64,000 bases of DNA from Psoroptes ovis. Lineage: Eukaryota > Arthropoda > Arachnida > Sarcoptiformes > Psoroptidae. The stretch is from assembly GCA_002943765.1 (NCBI GenBank), contig PQWQ01000026.1, positions 558,001 to 622,000 of the forward strand, given 5' to 3'. A program made the position numbers and the translations under genes. Shown in pieces: positions 22,601-34,600 of the stretch. Below the pieces are notes generated by a model that saw only the letters and a list, made by a program, of their open reading frames with translations, ran no database searches and was not told the origin of the DNA. Positions within the stretch are counted from its first letter, which is position 1. Every line of letters begins with the position of its first letter.

Positions 22601-23757
22601 ATTTTCATTTTTTTCTTCGCTGTTTTTTCTTTGTTTTAATTTCAACTTATCAAGTTTTTCATTCAATTTCCTTGCCATTGGTGTCTTAACGTTTGTCTTG
22701 TCTCGGTGAATGTATTTCACTTCACTTTTTTTCAGAGACAATTTCACCGAATTTCCAGGACTTTTTCCCGAACATCTGAATGCAATGAACTGGGAACAAA
22801 TTCACTCGAAATTGTCACAGGAGTTTCTTTCTGGCCATGGGAAGAATCTCGTATAAATTAAATATCATTGAAAAATTGTAAATTGAAAAGATATACACAG
22901 GCGAAATTTGAAAATAAAATTTGTTGTCTTAAAATGAAATAAAATTAAAAACTTTTTGATCGAAAATTCATTTTCTCGAATGGGAAATTGAAATTTTAAA
23001 ATTTTCTTCAAAATAAAACAAATCATTTGAAACGCCCATTCGTATATTTGAATTTTAAATTTTAAATCTTTAAAAATTGAAAAAATAAAAATTTCAGACT
23101 TTTAATCAAAGAAACTTAGTCAGAAAATTTGAAATTTTGATAGTCGAAGAGAAATGAATTTAAATGAGAATCCAAAGAGGAGTGAATTGATTTGAAATCA
23201 TTAAATTTTCAATGAAAATTTAATAGTCATAGGTACTAGGTTTGATGAGTAATAAAGGATTGAGAAATAATGATTTGATTTCTTCATTTTTTCTAAAATT
23301 TTCTGTGGTTTAAACGTTCATTCAAATCAATTCATTTTAGATTTTTCCCACTATTAAAAATTTAATGCGTATCAATGAATCATCCTTGCTGATGATTATT
23401 CAAGTTTTTCGCATGTTTATGGTGGGTATTTTCAAAATATGCTCGAAAATTGATGATAAACAATTGCGTAATTTATTTTGACTGAAAAGTCTATTTCAGA
23501 TAGCCATTATCACAAGTGAACGGAATTGTTTTATTATCATCATCATCATCATCGTATATCATCTCATATATATATGATAGGGAAATGCATTGTCTTTCGA
23601 ATATAAATAAATAAAATAAATGTATTTGAAAGAGCATTAATGAGATGTGAAAGGGTTTCGATTCACATTTCTCATAAGGAACAATTCAAATGAAAATAGA
23701 TAAGAAGATTTACTTTTTGTTGATTTCATATTCATTATTCAAAGATATATTTATCTA

Positions 23758-23837
23758 TTAGGCTGTCCGAAAAGTTTTTGCCTTTTATATCGTAGAAAAT
23801 AATTGGAAAATCGGAAAAAATTTTTCGGACAATCTAA
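23758..23837 (+). mobile_element. Hairpin MITE copy 8 (subfamily A)
   Basis: TTAGGCTGTCCGAAAA to CGGACAATCTAA, core TATATCGTAGAAAATAATTG. The outer inversion is largely intact. Confidence 0.88.
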
Positions 23838-24041
23838 TATATAAATACACGGAAAACAATCTGATTTTGGAAATAAAATGATTAAAACTTGTTATATGAA
23901 CCAAGAAAAACAAAAACCAGAAATGAAAACATTACACAACAATGATGATAATGATGATAATGTATAAAGTAAAAGACAATAAACAATGTACAATACAATA
24001 AACTACAATACAATTTTCAATGGCATACAAACACACATATA

Positions 24042-24122
24042 TTGGGTTGTCCGAAAAGTTTTTGCCGATTATATCGTAGAGAAACTTTAAGAAAATCGGC
24101 AAAAACTTATCGGACAACCTAA
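24042..24122 (+). mobile_element. Hairpin MITE copy 9 (subfamily A)
   Basis: TTGGGTTGTCCGAAAAG to CGGACAACCTAA, core TTATATCGTAGAGAAAC. It is only 245 bp from copy 10, which belongs to the other subfamily. Confidence 0.9.
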
Positions 24123-24367
24123 TAAATAACATTAATAAATTACATTGAAAATTTGTGAAATCGAAAAACAAATAAACGAATGAATTGTCTAAATTACTTT
24201 AAGACAATATTGCTTTGGTTTTTGAATTAAGTAAGTTATATATATCATTATTAATATTATCATCATCATCATCATCATCATCATAATCAACAAAAATTAA
24301 AAGTAAAACTATCGTAATTAACTTTTCCAAAATCCAATTTATTTTTATATTTTTATAAATAAATATA

Positions 24368-24447
24368 TTAGGTTGTCCGGAAAGTTTTGGCCAAATTTCA
24401 TGAACAACTCTATTGATTAAGCAGAATGAACTTTTCGGACAACCTAA
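24368..24447 (+). mobile_element. Hairpin MITE copy 10 (subfamily B)
   Basis: TTAGGTTGTCCGGAAAG to CTTTTCGGACAACCTAA with TA at both sides. The interior CATGAACAACTCTATTGATT matches copies 2, 5 and 7. Confidence 0.92.
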
Positions 24448-25764
24448 TATTTTTTTTTTTTTGAAAATTTCAAAATCATTATTCAATGATATTTATTGTT
24501 TTACTGTGTATGAGCAAGTTGATTGCAATTTTTTCTCGTTATTATTATCATCATCATTATCATTATTATTATTATTGAAGCTGTTGAATGAATGATCATA
24601 GATTTAATTTTAATTTATTCAATTTCAATAACTTGAACAATGATAATGATAATAATGATTATAAGTTAATCCAATTTCAACCAATTTCATTGCTCATCAT
24701 TCATCAACAACATTTAATGGGCAACAATTGCTTGATCAAGGAAAAATCGAAGATTTTCATTTACTTGAGCCAAATGGGACAAAATAATGGCGAATATTCG
24801 ACAAAACCATTTGGCTAAACAATTTAAAGACACACTGAAGACAAACATCGATTCAATGAATATTAAACTTTGATACTTAATGAATTTAAATTTTTTCAAA
24901 TTTCAATCGATATTTTTCTTGAATTTTCATATGGAAAATAATTTAAATCGTGCAAAGATATGGAGATGAATATTTAGAAAATGATTTTTTCAATTATTCG
25001 TATCGAAGGAAAAAATGGAGACATATTCATTCATTCATTCATTCATTCATTTGATCTGTTTCGAATATTTTACGATGAAAATTTACTTTGACTTCATTCA
25101 TTCATTGTTTGAATCAATGAATTAGTGAATCAATGAATTCATTGACTGAGTAAATGAATGAATGGAATTGAATGGAAATTGAATGTGGAATATCAAATGA
25201 ATTAATTGAATGAATAAATGAATGAATGGTAAATGAATGGTGAATGTGTTTTGTAAAGAAAATTGAAATTGAAAATTTCAATGGAAAAAAATAGAAAACG
25301 ATCATAAATTCGACAAATTTTTGTGTATCACAGGCTCTAAAATTTTACAATAAAATTTCAATGACTGATTCAAACAATGATAATAATAACAACAATGAAT
25401 ATAAACGATTCAGTGGCACCCGAAAAATCCAAGAAAATCAATCAATCGATTTATTAATAGTTGCTGCCACAACAGCTTTAAAACCAATAATTCATACATA
25501 ATTTGTAAATGACAAATTAATTGCATGAGAAAAAATCGAAATTTAAATAAACAAATATATCGAATCATTGAATTAATGTAAATTGAATTTATTGTGCAAT
25601 TATATTGAATTATGATTGAATTTTTTTAAGAAATTCCAAGGAAAAAATTCAATTTGAAATCAATTTAAATTGAATAATACCGACTAATAACTCTTTATAT
25701 TGATTTGTATTTTTAAATTTTTGAAATTCTTGCGAATAAGCGTTCAATTTATTATTGTACAACA

Positions 25765-26309
25765 ATGTCATCATCAACAACAAGACAAATTATTAATTTT
25801 TGTGAACATGAAAAATATAAACATTATCCAAGCCCATATTGGTGCTGTATTAGCACTAATCAAACAGATTTCATTTGTCATACAATTTTCATTATATCAA
25901 TGTCTGATTATTTTCATTCATTACTAAAACAATCGAATGAATTTTATGAAATTTTCAATGATTTAAAAGTGAAAAAAATTCCAAGGTATAAACCTTATCA
26001 ATTTTTAAAAATTACTCTTTTCTAATTGATTTAAAATTATACAAAACCATCGATAGAATTCGGGTAAAATTTGATGATTTATCAGTGAAATCATTCATCG
26101 ATTTTGCATATTCACTACGTATTGACAACGGTGATAATGAGGCTAATAATGATCAAAAGAAAACATTTGAAACAACAGAAATTTGGAAAAATTTATTTGA
26201 ATTTGCATCGTACATAAATTGCATGCAAATGATGGATTACATTCAAGAACAGCAGCAGCGAATTGAACAACAACATCAACAGCAGCAACAGCAAATTGAA
26301 ATGTCATGA
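25765..26309 (+). CDS. Small BTB/POZ-like protein
   Basis: Two exons, 25765-25985 and 26057-26309 (intron 71 nt), join in frame to 157 residues. The pattern fits a diverged BTB fold. TDFICHTIFIISMSDYFHSLL is like the F-x-AHK-x-VLAA-S-x-YF helix. IRVKFDDLSVKSFIDFAYSLRI, created by the splice, matches the beta-strand plus YxYT region. LFEFASYINCMQMMDYIQ matches the following helices. A Gln-rich tail (QEQQQRIEQQHQQQQQQ) ends it. No MATH, Kelch or zinc-finger partner domain is present. BTB-only proteins often form dimers or bind Cullin-3. The start at 25765 is the first ATG; an upstream coding exon cannot be excluded. It may be nested, antisense, in the intron of the cysteine-rich gene. Confidence 0.62.
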
Positions 26310-27126
26310 ATAACGTTGAAAAACATTTATTTTTCTCGAAAATAAAAAATGATGCAGAATGTGAATTATGAATTTTAAATTGTAAATTTTACATTAAGAA
26401 AATTGAATAAAACACCGGTAAATGCATTATTCACAATTCAATAAAAACTATAACCCTTGCATTACACATCAAATGATATCACAAATGTGTGGTGTGTGTG
26501 ATTTTGTTATGCATTATCAATGTCTAATGCATTTTATCAATTTTGATTTTCAATTTCATTTTACTACATTTAATAATCAATTTCATGCAATCTACTACAT
26601 TTCACTGTTAGTTTATTCAATAACATCTGTTCTACTGAAAATAATAATAAATGAAACAAAATCAAGAGAAAATTGTTTTTTTGTGTCGATTATTATTTAC
26701 ACACTAAACACACACATAGACATAGACATACACACACAGACAGATACATGGAAACATGTAAAAACATTAAAACAAATGAATGATGTTGATGATGATTCTT
26801 CTTCAAATAAGTGAATACATTTGTTTATTCGACAAACATTTTCAGTGAAAACATTTCGGAACATATACCATACACATAGACATTCATAGACATTGAATGA
26901 ATGTGTGTGTATTCATTCAAACAAATAAATAAATACAAGACAAATACACGACAAGACAAATATAAATAGAGTTTCGATAGTTTGAATTCAAATGAATTTT
27001 CATTTCAGAAAACAGAAAAAAAAATGCTTTGAAATGCGACAGGAAAAACAAACGAAACGAATATTTTAACTCAACTCAACTCAACTCAAACAAACAAACG
27101 AATATATTTTCTGGTTCCATTTGGTA

Positions 27127-27206
27127 TTAGATTGTCCGGAAAGTTTCCGGCGATTATTTCGTAGGAAATTATGAGAAAATCGGCAAGAACTTATCGGACA
27201 GTCTAA
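27127..27206 (+). mobile_element. Hairpin MITE copy 11 (subfamily A)
   Basis: TTAGATTGTCCGGAAAG to CGGACAGTCTAA, core ATTATTTCGTAGGAAATTATG. Both ends carry the compensating change (AGATTGTCC/GGACAGTCT is one step from full pairing). Confidence 0.88.
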
Positions 27207-28291
27207 TATTTGTACTACAAATGTCTTACCATTTGGTATAATATTCAATGCATTTACATTCAGTTTTAAGGCTATAAACTACAAGAAAATACAAGAGCCT
27301 AAAAGCTCCGAAAAACTGATATTATTACATTCGAACATATCTCTGGTGACCGATTTTTTCGATGCAATGATTTTTTGCTGTAATTCATTCATTCATTCAT
27401 TCATTCTTGAATTTCAATAATTTGAAACAAAGCAAGCAAAACACACATTGGTGCATTCGAGAAAATGTACTGGTGGAAACATGTAAATGAATGAATGGAT
27501 GGAAATACATGTAAAATATATCGGGAAAATATCTGTGTTTTGTTTCAAAGAAATCGAAGAGAAAAATCCAAAAATCGATACTTATTCATTCGAAGAAGAT
27601 TCGATTTTATTATGTCGTATGTGATTATCATTTATTAGTTTGGAATCTCGGGGATATTTAAAAAAAAAAATTGACAAAAATTCGTATTTTATCGAATAGA
27701 AAACACGCCAAATGAATATATTTGGCTCGAAGAGAAACAAAGCGAAACAAAAATTTGCTGGGGCAAAAATTCCAACCAGAAACGAGCCCAAGGAACATTG
27801 TCATAAATCTAAATTTAATGATTTTCATCCAAATAATACACATAGAAAAACACTGAATCAAACGAAACGAAATAAATCGGAAATGTCGTATTGGTTTCGG
27901 GAGAGAAATGGATATTATTTATTATTATTATTTGGTGTTTGTTTGTGTGGGCTGTTTGGCTGGTTTTTTTTTTTTTTGGGACTTGTGAATTAAACCTAAT
28001 GATAATAATAAAATTGACACGGAATATTGGTTGAAATCATTGAAAGTATTTCGAAAAACAGGAAAAAAACTGACAAAATCAACAAAATTTATTTTATTTA
28101 TTCGTTGGTTCGTTGGTTGGTTTATTCAGTTTATTCATCACACAGGATTCAATGGCTTTGATTTTTCATTCGTTTTTTCACGAATATTTTTTTGTTTGGT
28201 GATTAAAATATGAAATATGAAATAAATGGATAAATAAATACCAATACCAATATCAATGAACAATGAATTATCCTCGAAAAAAATTTTCGGA

Positions 28292-28373
28292 TTAGGTTGT
28301 CCAATAAGTTCTTGCCGTTTTTTGAATGGAAAAAAAATTTAAAAAAACAGCAAGAACTTATGGGACAACCCAA
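28292..28373 (+). mobile_element. Hairpin MITE copy 12 (A/T-rich core variant)
   Basis: TTAGGTTGTCCAATAAGTTC to GAACTTATGGGACAACCCAA. The A-type core is replaced by an A/T-rich loop, leaving an almost pure foldback with TTCTTGCCG / CAGCAAGAA arms. Confidence 0.85.
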
Positions 28374-29879
28374 ATTGATCATATCATCTGCCATAAAATA
28401 TGAATAAAATGAAGAATAAATTGTGGATAAATGAATCAATGAATGTATGAATGAATGGGTGAATGAAGTAAAGGAATATTTGTATTAGGAATATTCGCTT
28501 TCACCAATACACAAATTGGCTGGTGTGGCTGACTGGATTGTGTTGTACAAACACAAATGGTATATTTCGGTCACGGTTGACATAATCAGAACCTTTTTCA
28601 TTTTTTCTTTAATTTGAAATTTCTTTTTGGCTTTGGTTTGGCTTGGTTTTGGCTTGGGTTTAGGTCTAGGTCCTAATATTTTGGTTTTGAGTAAAAGATA
28701 AGCTCCGAAATACACTAATACACTCACACACACACACCAACACACAAAAGATCTAAATCTAAATCGGGTAATTTCATTTATTACTCCTCTATCATACCAT
28801 ATCGAGGTTCAAAATTTTACGGAAAACATTCAAAATAGTCAAAAATAGTCGAAATTTCATTTCATGTTCAATTTCCGTACAAATATAAACCTATTCAACA
28901 AAATAATTGTAAATGAATTCCGAAATGTCGAAAATTTATTCCATTTTTCAAATGAATATTCAAACAAACAAACAAACAAAGTTGTCGAATGATTGAATGA
29001 GAAAACCGAGAAGAAATATAATTGATTTTGTCCAATTTCGTTCAATTTTTTTTTTGTAGAATTTTGTCCAATTCAATTGAAGAATATACGATTGATTCTA
29101 CGTGAATTCTAAACGGATTCAATGCGGCAGTGGCCGAACCAAACAAAGCATTCGGTCCAATTTGGCCAGGGTTTGTGAGCCGAACTGATGATTGGAGACG
29201 GACGTACGTTTGTAGTTTGGTGGCCAGTGTGCGTGTGTGTGTGTTGGTGTGTGTGAAGGTGTAAATTAGAATTACTGCCATTCATTAGCGTAGGATTTCA
29301 TGTGCAAAGTCTACACACACAAACTTATTCACTCAAACAAAACAGACGTGCATTAATGAATCGTAATTTACTTTTTTGGATAGAATTTTTTTCGGGAATT
29401 GAATAATTATTCTTGGTGAAACACCAATGCATACAAACACATGGAAATGGACGAAAGAATCAATGAATTTGTGAATAAATGAATCTAGGATGATGATGAT
29501 GAAGATAATTGAACAAAATGACGTATGTGGCATAATAATAATGCGAAAAAAAAATCTCAAAATCTCGAAAACAATAATCATTTGAAAATTTCATTCCATT
29601 CAACATTCATTCCAATTCAACATTCATTCAATTCATTCTAATTAAATTCATTTCAACTATGAGAAATTAGTTTCCACAAAGGCAATACAAGTGTGTGTAA
29701 TGATAATGTATTTTAATCAAACAAAAAACGAAGAATACAAATAACGTATGGACCAAAGGACCAATGGTGTAATACGAGTATTATGGACCCAAAAGTCTGA
29801 CCAAATTGGACTAAAAAAGTCGCAGACAAACAAATATATTTCTCTAATAACTACTGGTTAAAGTGACTGGTCTAATATA

Positions 29880-29962
29880 TTGGGTTGTCCCATAAGTTCT
29901 TGTCGTTTTTTAAACTTTTTTTTTTTATTCAAAAAACGGCAAGAACTTATGGGACAACCTAA
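29880..29962 (+). mobile_element. Hairpin MITE copy 13 (A/T-rich core variant)
   Basis: TTGGGTTGTCCCATAAGTTC to GAACTTATGGGACAACCTAA. The two arms of about 33 bp pair almost perfectly around a T-rich loop; this is the strongest foldback in the window. Confidence 0.92.
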
Positions 29963-30424
29963 TATTATTATATAATTTTAATTTATTTTCGTTCTCACAC
30001 ACACACAAAGAGAGTGAGATAACGATGATGATGACAAATAATGATGAGAGTCAGTAAAAGTGAAAGTAAAAGAAGATCAAAGTAAATGGTGAAAAAAAAA
30101 AAATAATAATTTCAATTTCAATTTTCAAAATAAACATTACATTTGTCCATCTATTTCTAGGTCTATCTGGGTATTTACGTGTGTGCATTATGTCTATGCA
30201 TTGTGTCGCATTGTATTCAATTCAATTCAATTCAATTCAATTCTAATCAAAATTCATTGCATGGACCTTCATGGATTCTTCTTTTGCAGACCTTTTAGTA
30301 GACAAGTAAATGCATGGATCATCATCATCATCATTCAATTCCATTTCAATTTCAATTCAATTCATTCATATTTTAATGATTCTATTAGTGTGATATATTT
30401 ACGTTTATTATTTTCATTTTTCTG

Positions 30425-30505
30425 CTAGGTTGTCCGAAAAGTTCATTCGCTAAATCCCAAAAGTTGCTCATGTGAAAATCGGCCAAAACTTTCCGGACGA
30501 CCTAA
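30425..30505 (-). mobile_element. Hairpin MITE copy 14 (subfamily B)
   Basis: CTAGGTTGTCCGAAAAG to CTTTCCGGACGACCTAA with the B interior reversed (GTTGCTCATGTGAAAATCGG). Confidence 0.85.
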
Positions 30506-30939
30506 TAATATTTCTATTATTATTTATTTTCAAATTTATTTATATTTCAAAATACACACATAAACACACACAGACAGGGGACTAATACTAAATAATGATG
30601 ACAAATAAAAATGAAAAATTCCATTGTCATTTGTCATTTGTATTATTATAAATATTATTATTATTATCATCATCATTGTGTGTTGGTTGGTTGGTCGGTT
30701 GGTTGGTTGCTGTTGTTTGACCAACAAATATTGTTGAATATAAATAATAATAATAATGAGAATGATGATTGTGATGATAATTTCAATGATGATTGTGATG
30801 ATAATAATTTCAATAATAATAATGATGATAATGTTTTGAGGACAAATATTATCATCGTTATTATGATTATTATTATTTTAAAAAATTACACACGTAAAAC
30901 ATAAACGAAAAAAAAAAAAATTTGAAATTACAAAATGTA

Positions 30940-31020
30940 TTGGGTTGTCCGAAAAGTTCTTGCCAATTTTCTGATAATTTACTACGATATAATCGGCAAA
31001 AATATTTTCGGACAACCTAA
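30940..31020 (-). mobile_element. Hairpin MITE copy 15 (subfamily A)
   Basis: TTGGGTTGTCCGAAAAG to TTTTCGGACAACCTAA with the A core reversed (CTACGATATAATCGG). TA on both sides. Confidence 0.9.
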
Positions 31021-31434
31021 TATTTTGCAATCATTGAAAAAACAAGAGTTTTGTCGAAATGAAAAAATATTCATTCATTAGTTGTTTCGGATTTGAATTT
31101 AGGATTTTGGATTTGATTCATCTTGATTTATTCATTTTGAAATTATTCATTTATTCATTTTGATTAATTCATTTCTCAATTCATTCATTCATCTCATTCA
31201 TACATTCAAATATGTATTTTGAATATAAATTGTATTTGAAAAACACAAAAAATCTATTTGAAAACAATGATTTCAATGAAATAATTCAAATAATAATAAC
31301 AGAATAAATTAGAATAATGATTAATTACGATGTATGCATTGTAAATAGATAATCATATAATATAAATAATAATAACAATGATAATAATAATATCAGTAAT
31401 AATAATCATCATCATAAAATCATTATTAGCTTAC

Positions 31435-31684
31435 CAATAATCAATGATAATATAAATAACATTATTATGATTATTATTGATATGACTTTTAATAGATATT
31501 TATTATTATTATTATGATATTTATTATTATGACTATGATGATTGATTTTTAAATATAATTTATTTGAATTTTTTCGACGATTTTTAACATTATCGTTATT
31601 ATAAGTAGAGATGATTGATGATGATGATTGCTGCTGCTGGCGTTGCTGGCGTTGATTGTTTAATGATTGAAGATTATAGATCAT
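31435..31684 (-). CDS. Candidate first exon of a type II or signal-anchored protein
   Basis: A minus-strand ATG (31684) opens 83 codons: MIYNLQSLNNQRQQRQQQQ..., a basic stretch NRRKNSNKLYLKI, then a strongly hydrophobic helix LLKVISIIIIIMLFILSLII. The frame runs straight into a good donor, G|GTAAGC (GT at 31434-31433), leaving one base. A first exon carrying a signal anchor would look like this. The cysteine-rich gene at 17393-14086 lacks its start and needs exactly one base from the previous exon; joining gives 409 codons including the stop, in frame. The match in phase has a one-in-three chance of being accidental, and the intron would be 14,041 nt. Confidence 0.35.
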
Positions 31685-34600
31685 TTTTTTTGTGTGTTTT
31701 GATTTTGATTTTTTTCGAAAAAGATATTGAATTCATTGAATTTCAATTAATTTCAAAGAATAAAAAAAAATTCTTCATTGATTTTGAATGGAAGATTTAT
31801 CATCACAAAATGAAAATTGAAGCGAATCATTTTCAAATTAAAACATTTGAAACAGAACAAATCAAAATTGATTGATTGCTTCACGATTTTGAAAATGAGA
31901 AACTAATGAAAAATCAAATATAGTCACATATACCCACACACGAATCACAAATTTATTATATCACACCATCATTTAAATACTCATAGACACACGCACATTT
32001 GGGCCAAAAAATTAAAAAAAAAACTCAAATGAAATTCAAGTCTTTTGACGAATGAATGAATGAATAAATGGTGAATGGTGGCTGCTGCTGTGAATATGTA
32101 ATATGAATCATGAAATGAAGGAAAAATAATGAAAAATAAATAAATAAATGAATGAATCAAATACACAAAATACACAAATTAACAAAATAAATAAATTATT
32201 CATAAATGAATCGTTTAAATGAGGTGAAAATAGAGAAAAATAAATGAAAATTGAAAAAAATCAAATAAAACAAATGTGAAATGAAATGAATTGAATCAAA
32301 ATTGAAAATTTGAAAAATATTGAAATGAAAATGAAAATGAAAATGAAACACACACACAAAAAAAATCAATTAAATTCCAATAAATTTTGTATGAAAATTG
32401 TGTATGAAAATGTAAATTGAATTGAAATTATTTTTTTTTTTTTTGAACAAATTGAATTTTAAATTGAAAATTTCTAATTTTAAAACTCCATTGATAATTG
32501 ATTTCAGTTGATAAACGATATAATACACACACACACACACATATTAAACAACAATATGTAGACACACGGAATTTATCAACAAAACATCATGTTTTCAAAA
32601 TTGAAAAAATGAAACATTTTGCAGCTTTAGCATAAGCATTAGTTGAGTTTTACCTTTGAATTTTTAAAAATGAACGAATTGAATTGATTTGAATTGAAAA
32701 GAAATGAAAATTTTCATTTATCAAAGTGGAAAATATACAATTTTCATTCATTGAAATATAAATGACAAAATAGATAACGGAAAAAATTTTTTTAAAAATG
32801 TTTGACATTTGACTTTTGAATTGTCAAAAAAAAAGGAAATAAAATGAAAAACGACAAGTTTTAGCGTAAATTTGAAATATCACTATTTGATATGATTCAA
32901 TACGCAAATTCAGCGATCAATTCATATATTCATTCACAATGATAAATGTCAATTTGAATAAATAATGGAAAATAAAATTTGAAAATGACTTAAATTCACA
33001 CTTTTTATATTCAAAATTCTTCAATATTGAATATTCTTGAAGAAAAAGGTGATATTTGCGAAATGTTTTGGGAAAAATGTCTGCACAAAAGATAATCAGA
33101 AAGGTGCATCATTCAAATCGTTGATCTACAATTATTTCTTGACATTCATTTCTTCATCAAAGCATATGACTATAGAACAAATGCAATTAATAACTATGCA
33201 TGACTGTTGAAATTAGCGAAAAATTATAAATAAACGTAAATTAACACAACTAATGATTTTGACTCACACAAACACAAAATGATAATAATCATTTTACATA
33301 GACATATTCTCATTAGAAATTCAGATTATTATCATTATTATTATTATCACCATTAATTTTTGTTAATTTCATTGTTGTTGTTGTTCAACAAATATATTGA
33401 TATACACGAACACGCAAATTCAAAAAAATGTAAATTATGGAATAAAATATTTTCAATTTAGGTTCAATTTATTTTTTTGAAAGTTGAACTTTTTGCATTG
33501 TTTTTTTCCAATGTTGAACTTGCTGCACAAACTCATCGTTCAATATCGTTGTTGAAATGTTACTGAAAATGACTGTGAAACGTGGATGATGATATTCGTT
33601 GAAAGTTTTGGGGAAATTTTTTTTGGAAAATTATCGAAAATTTAGGGAATTTGATGGATTTCAGGATGAAATTCCAGCGAATTTAATCAAATTCTCGAAT
33701 ATTTTCGGAGGAAGAATCTGGGGAAATATTTTTTCTTTTTTTTTTGAAAGGATTTACGCACATATATTTCACTTGATCTCAAATATATAACTAATATTCA
33801 TTATTATTGATACTTTTGATTGTGTGTCATGTTCAAATTTGAAATAGTGCACATCAATTTTTTTTTTTCAGTGGGAAATATTTTAAATAATTTTGAATAT
33901 TTTAATTTTTGAATAGTTTTTTGAATAATTTTCAATGAAAATTCAAAAATATATTCAAAGAATTAATCGTATACGAATTAATTGTACCTTTGTATACGAT
34001 GAATGAACGATTTTAAAATGGCTTGCTGCATACAGAACCACACACGCACGCACAGACATAAACACATACAGTTATTAATTCTTGGTTTTGAATTATCGAC
34101 GAATGAATGAAAAATACGTCGACGAAATTAATAATATCGAATAAATAAATGAATGAATTAACGAATCAACGAATTAAATGAAATGAATGAAACGAATTTA
34201 ATAAATGAATAAAATGAAACGAATGAAAATATAAATATAAATACAAGAAAAATAAAGGAAATCAACTAAAATAAACCAAAAATTATTATCGTTATTATGA
34301 TTATCCAAAAGCAAATAATTTTAAAAAATTATTCTCGTATGTTAGTTTGTGTAAATTCACAATCAAAAGTAAAATTGCATTGCATTGCAATGCGCACACA
34401 TCTTTCTATTTTTTCAATTTTTAGATGATATTCTGGTGGTGTTGTTGTTGTTGTTGTTGTTGATTCTTACCATCATTTTAATGTTTCAGTTGGATATATA
34501 TGAATTGATGAGATATCGCTCTATATATTGTCAGTATGTGAATGCAGCAAATTGCAACATGAAATACTAACGGTATTCATTCATTATATCAGGAATTATT

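Larger units (their letters stand above)
17394..25764. other. Gene-poor stretch with MITEs, perhaps part of a 14-kb intron
   Basis: No coding region is supported here. It contains four hairpin MITEs, CA/TG repeats near 20240 and 22239, and ATT/ATC microsatellites. A small frame at 25361-25501 (MTDSNNDNNN...) follows a CAG acceptor-like site, but I could not join it to anything. If exon 31684-31435 belongs to the cysteine-rich gene, all of this is intron. Confidence 0.5.

Noticed and set aside
25361..25501. 47-codon frame MTDSNNDNNN... after a CAG
   Set aside because: It could be an upstream exon of the BTB-like gene, but no donor keeps a frame into 25765 and the sequence is mostly an Asn run.
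28485..28745. Minus frame with RPKPKPKPSQ repeat
   Set aside because: The repeat arises from a simple GGTTTTGGCTT-like tandem in DNA; the rest translates CA/TG repeats.
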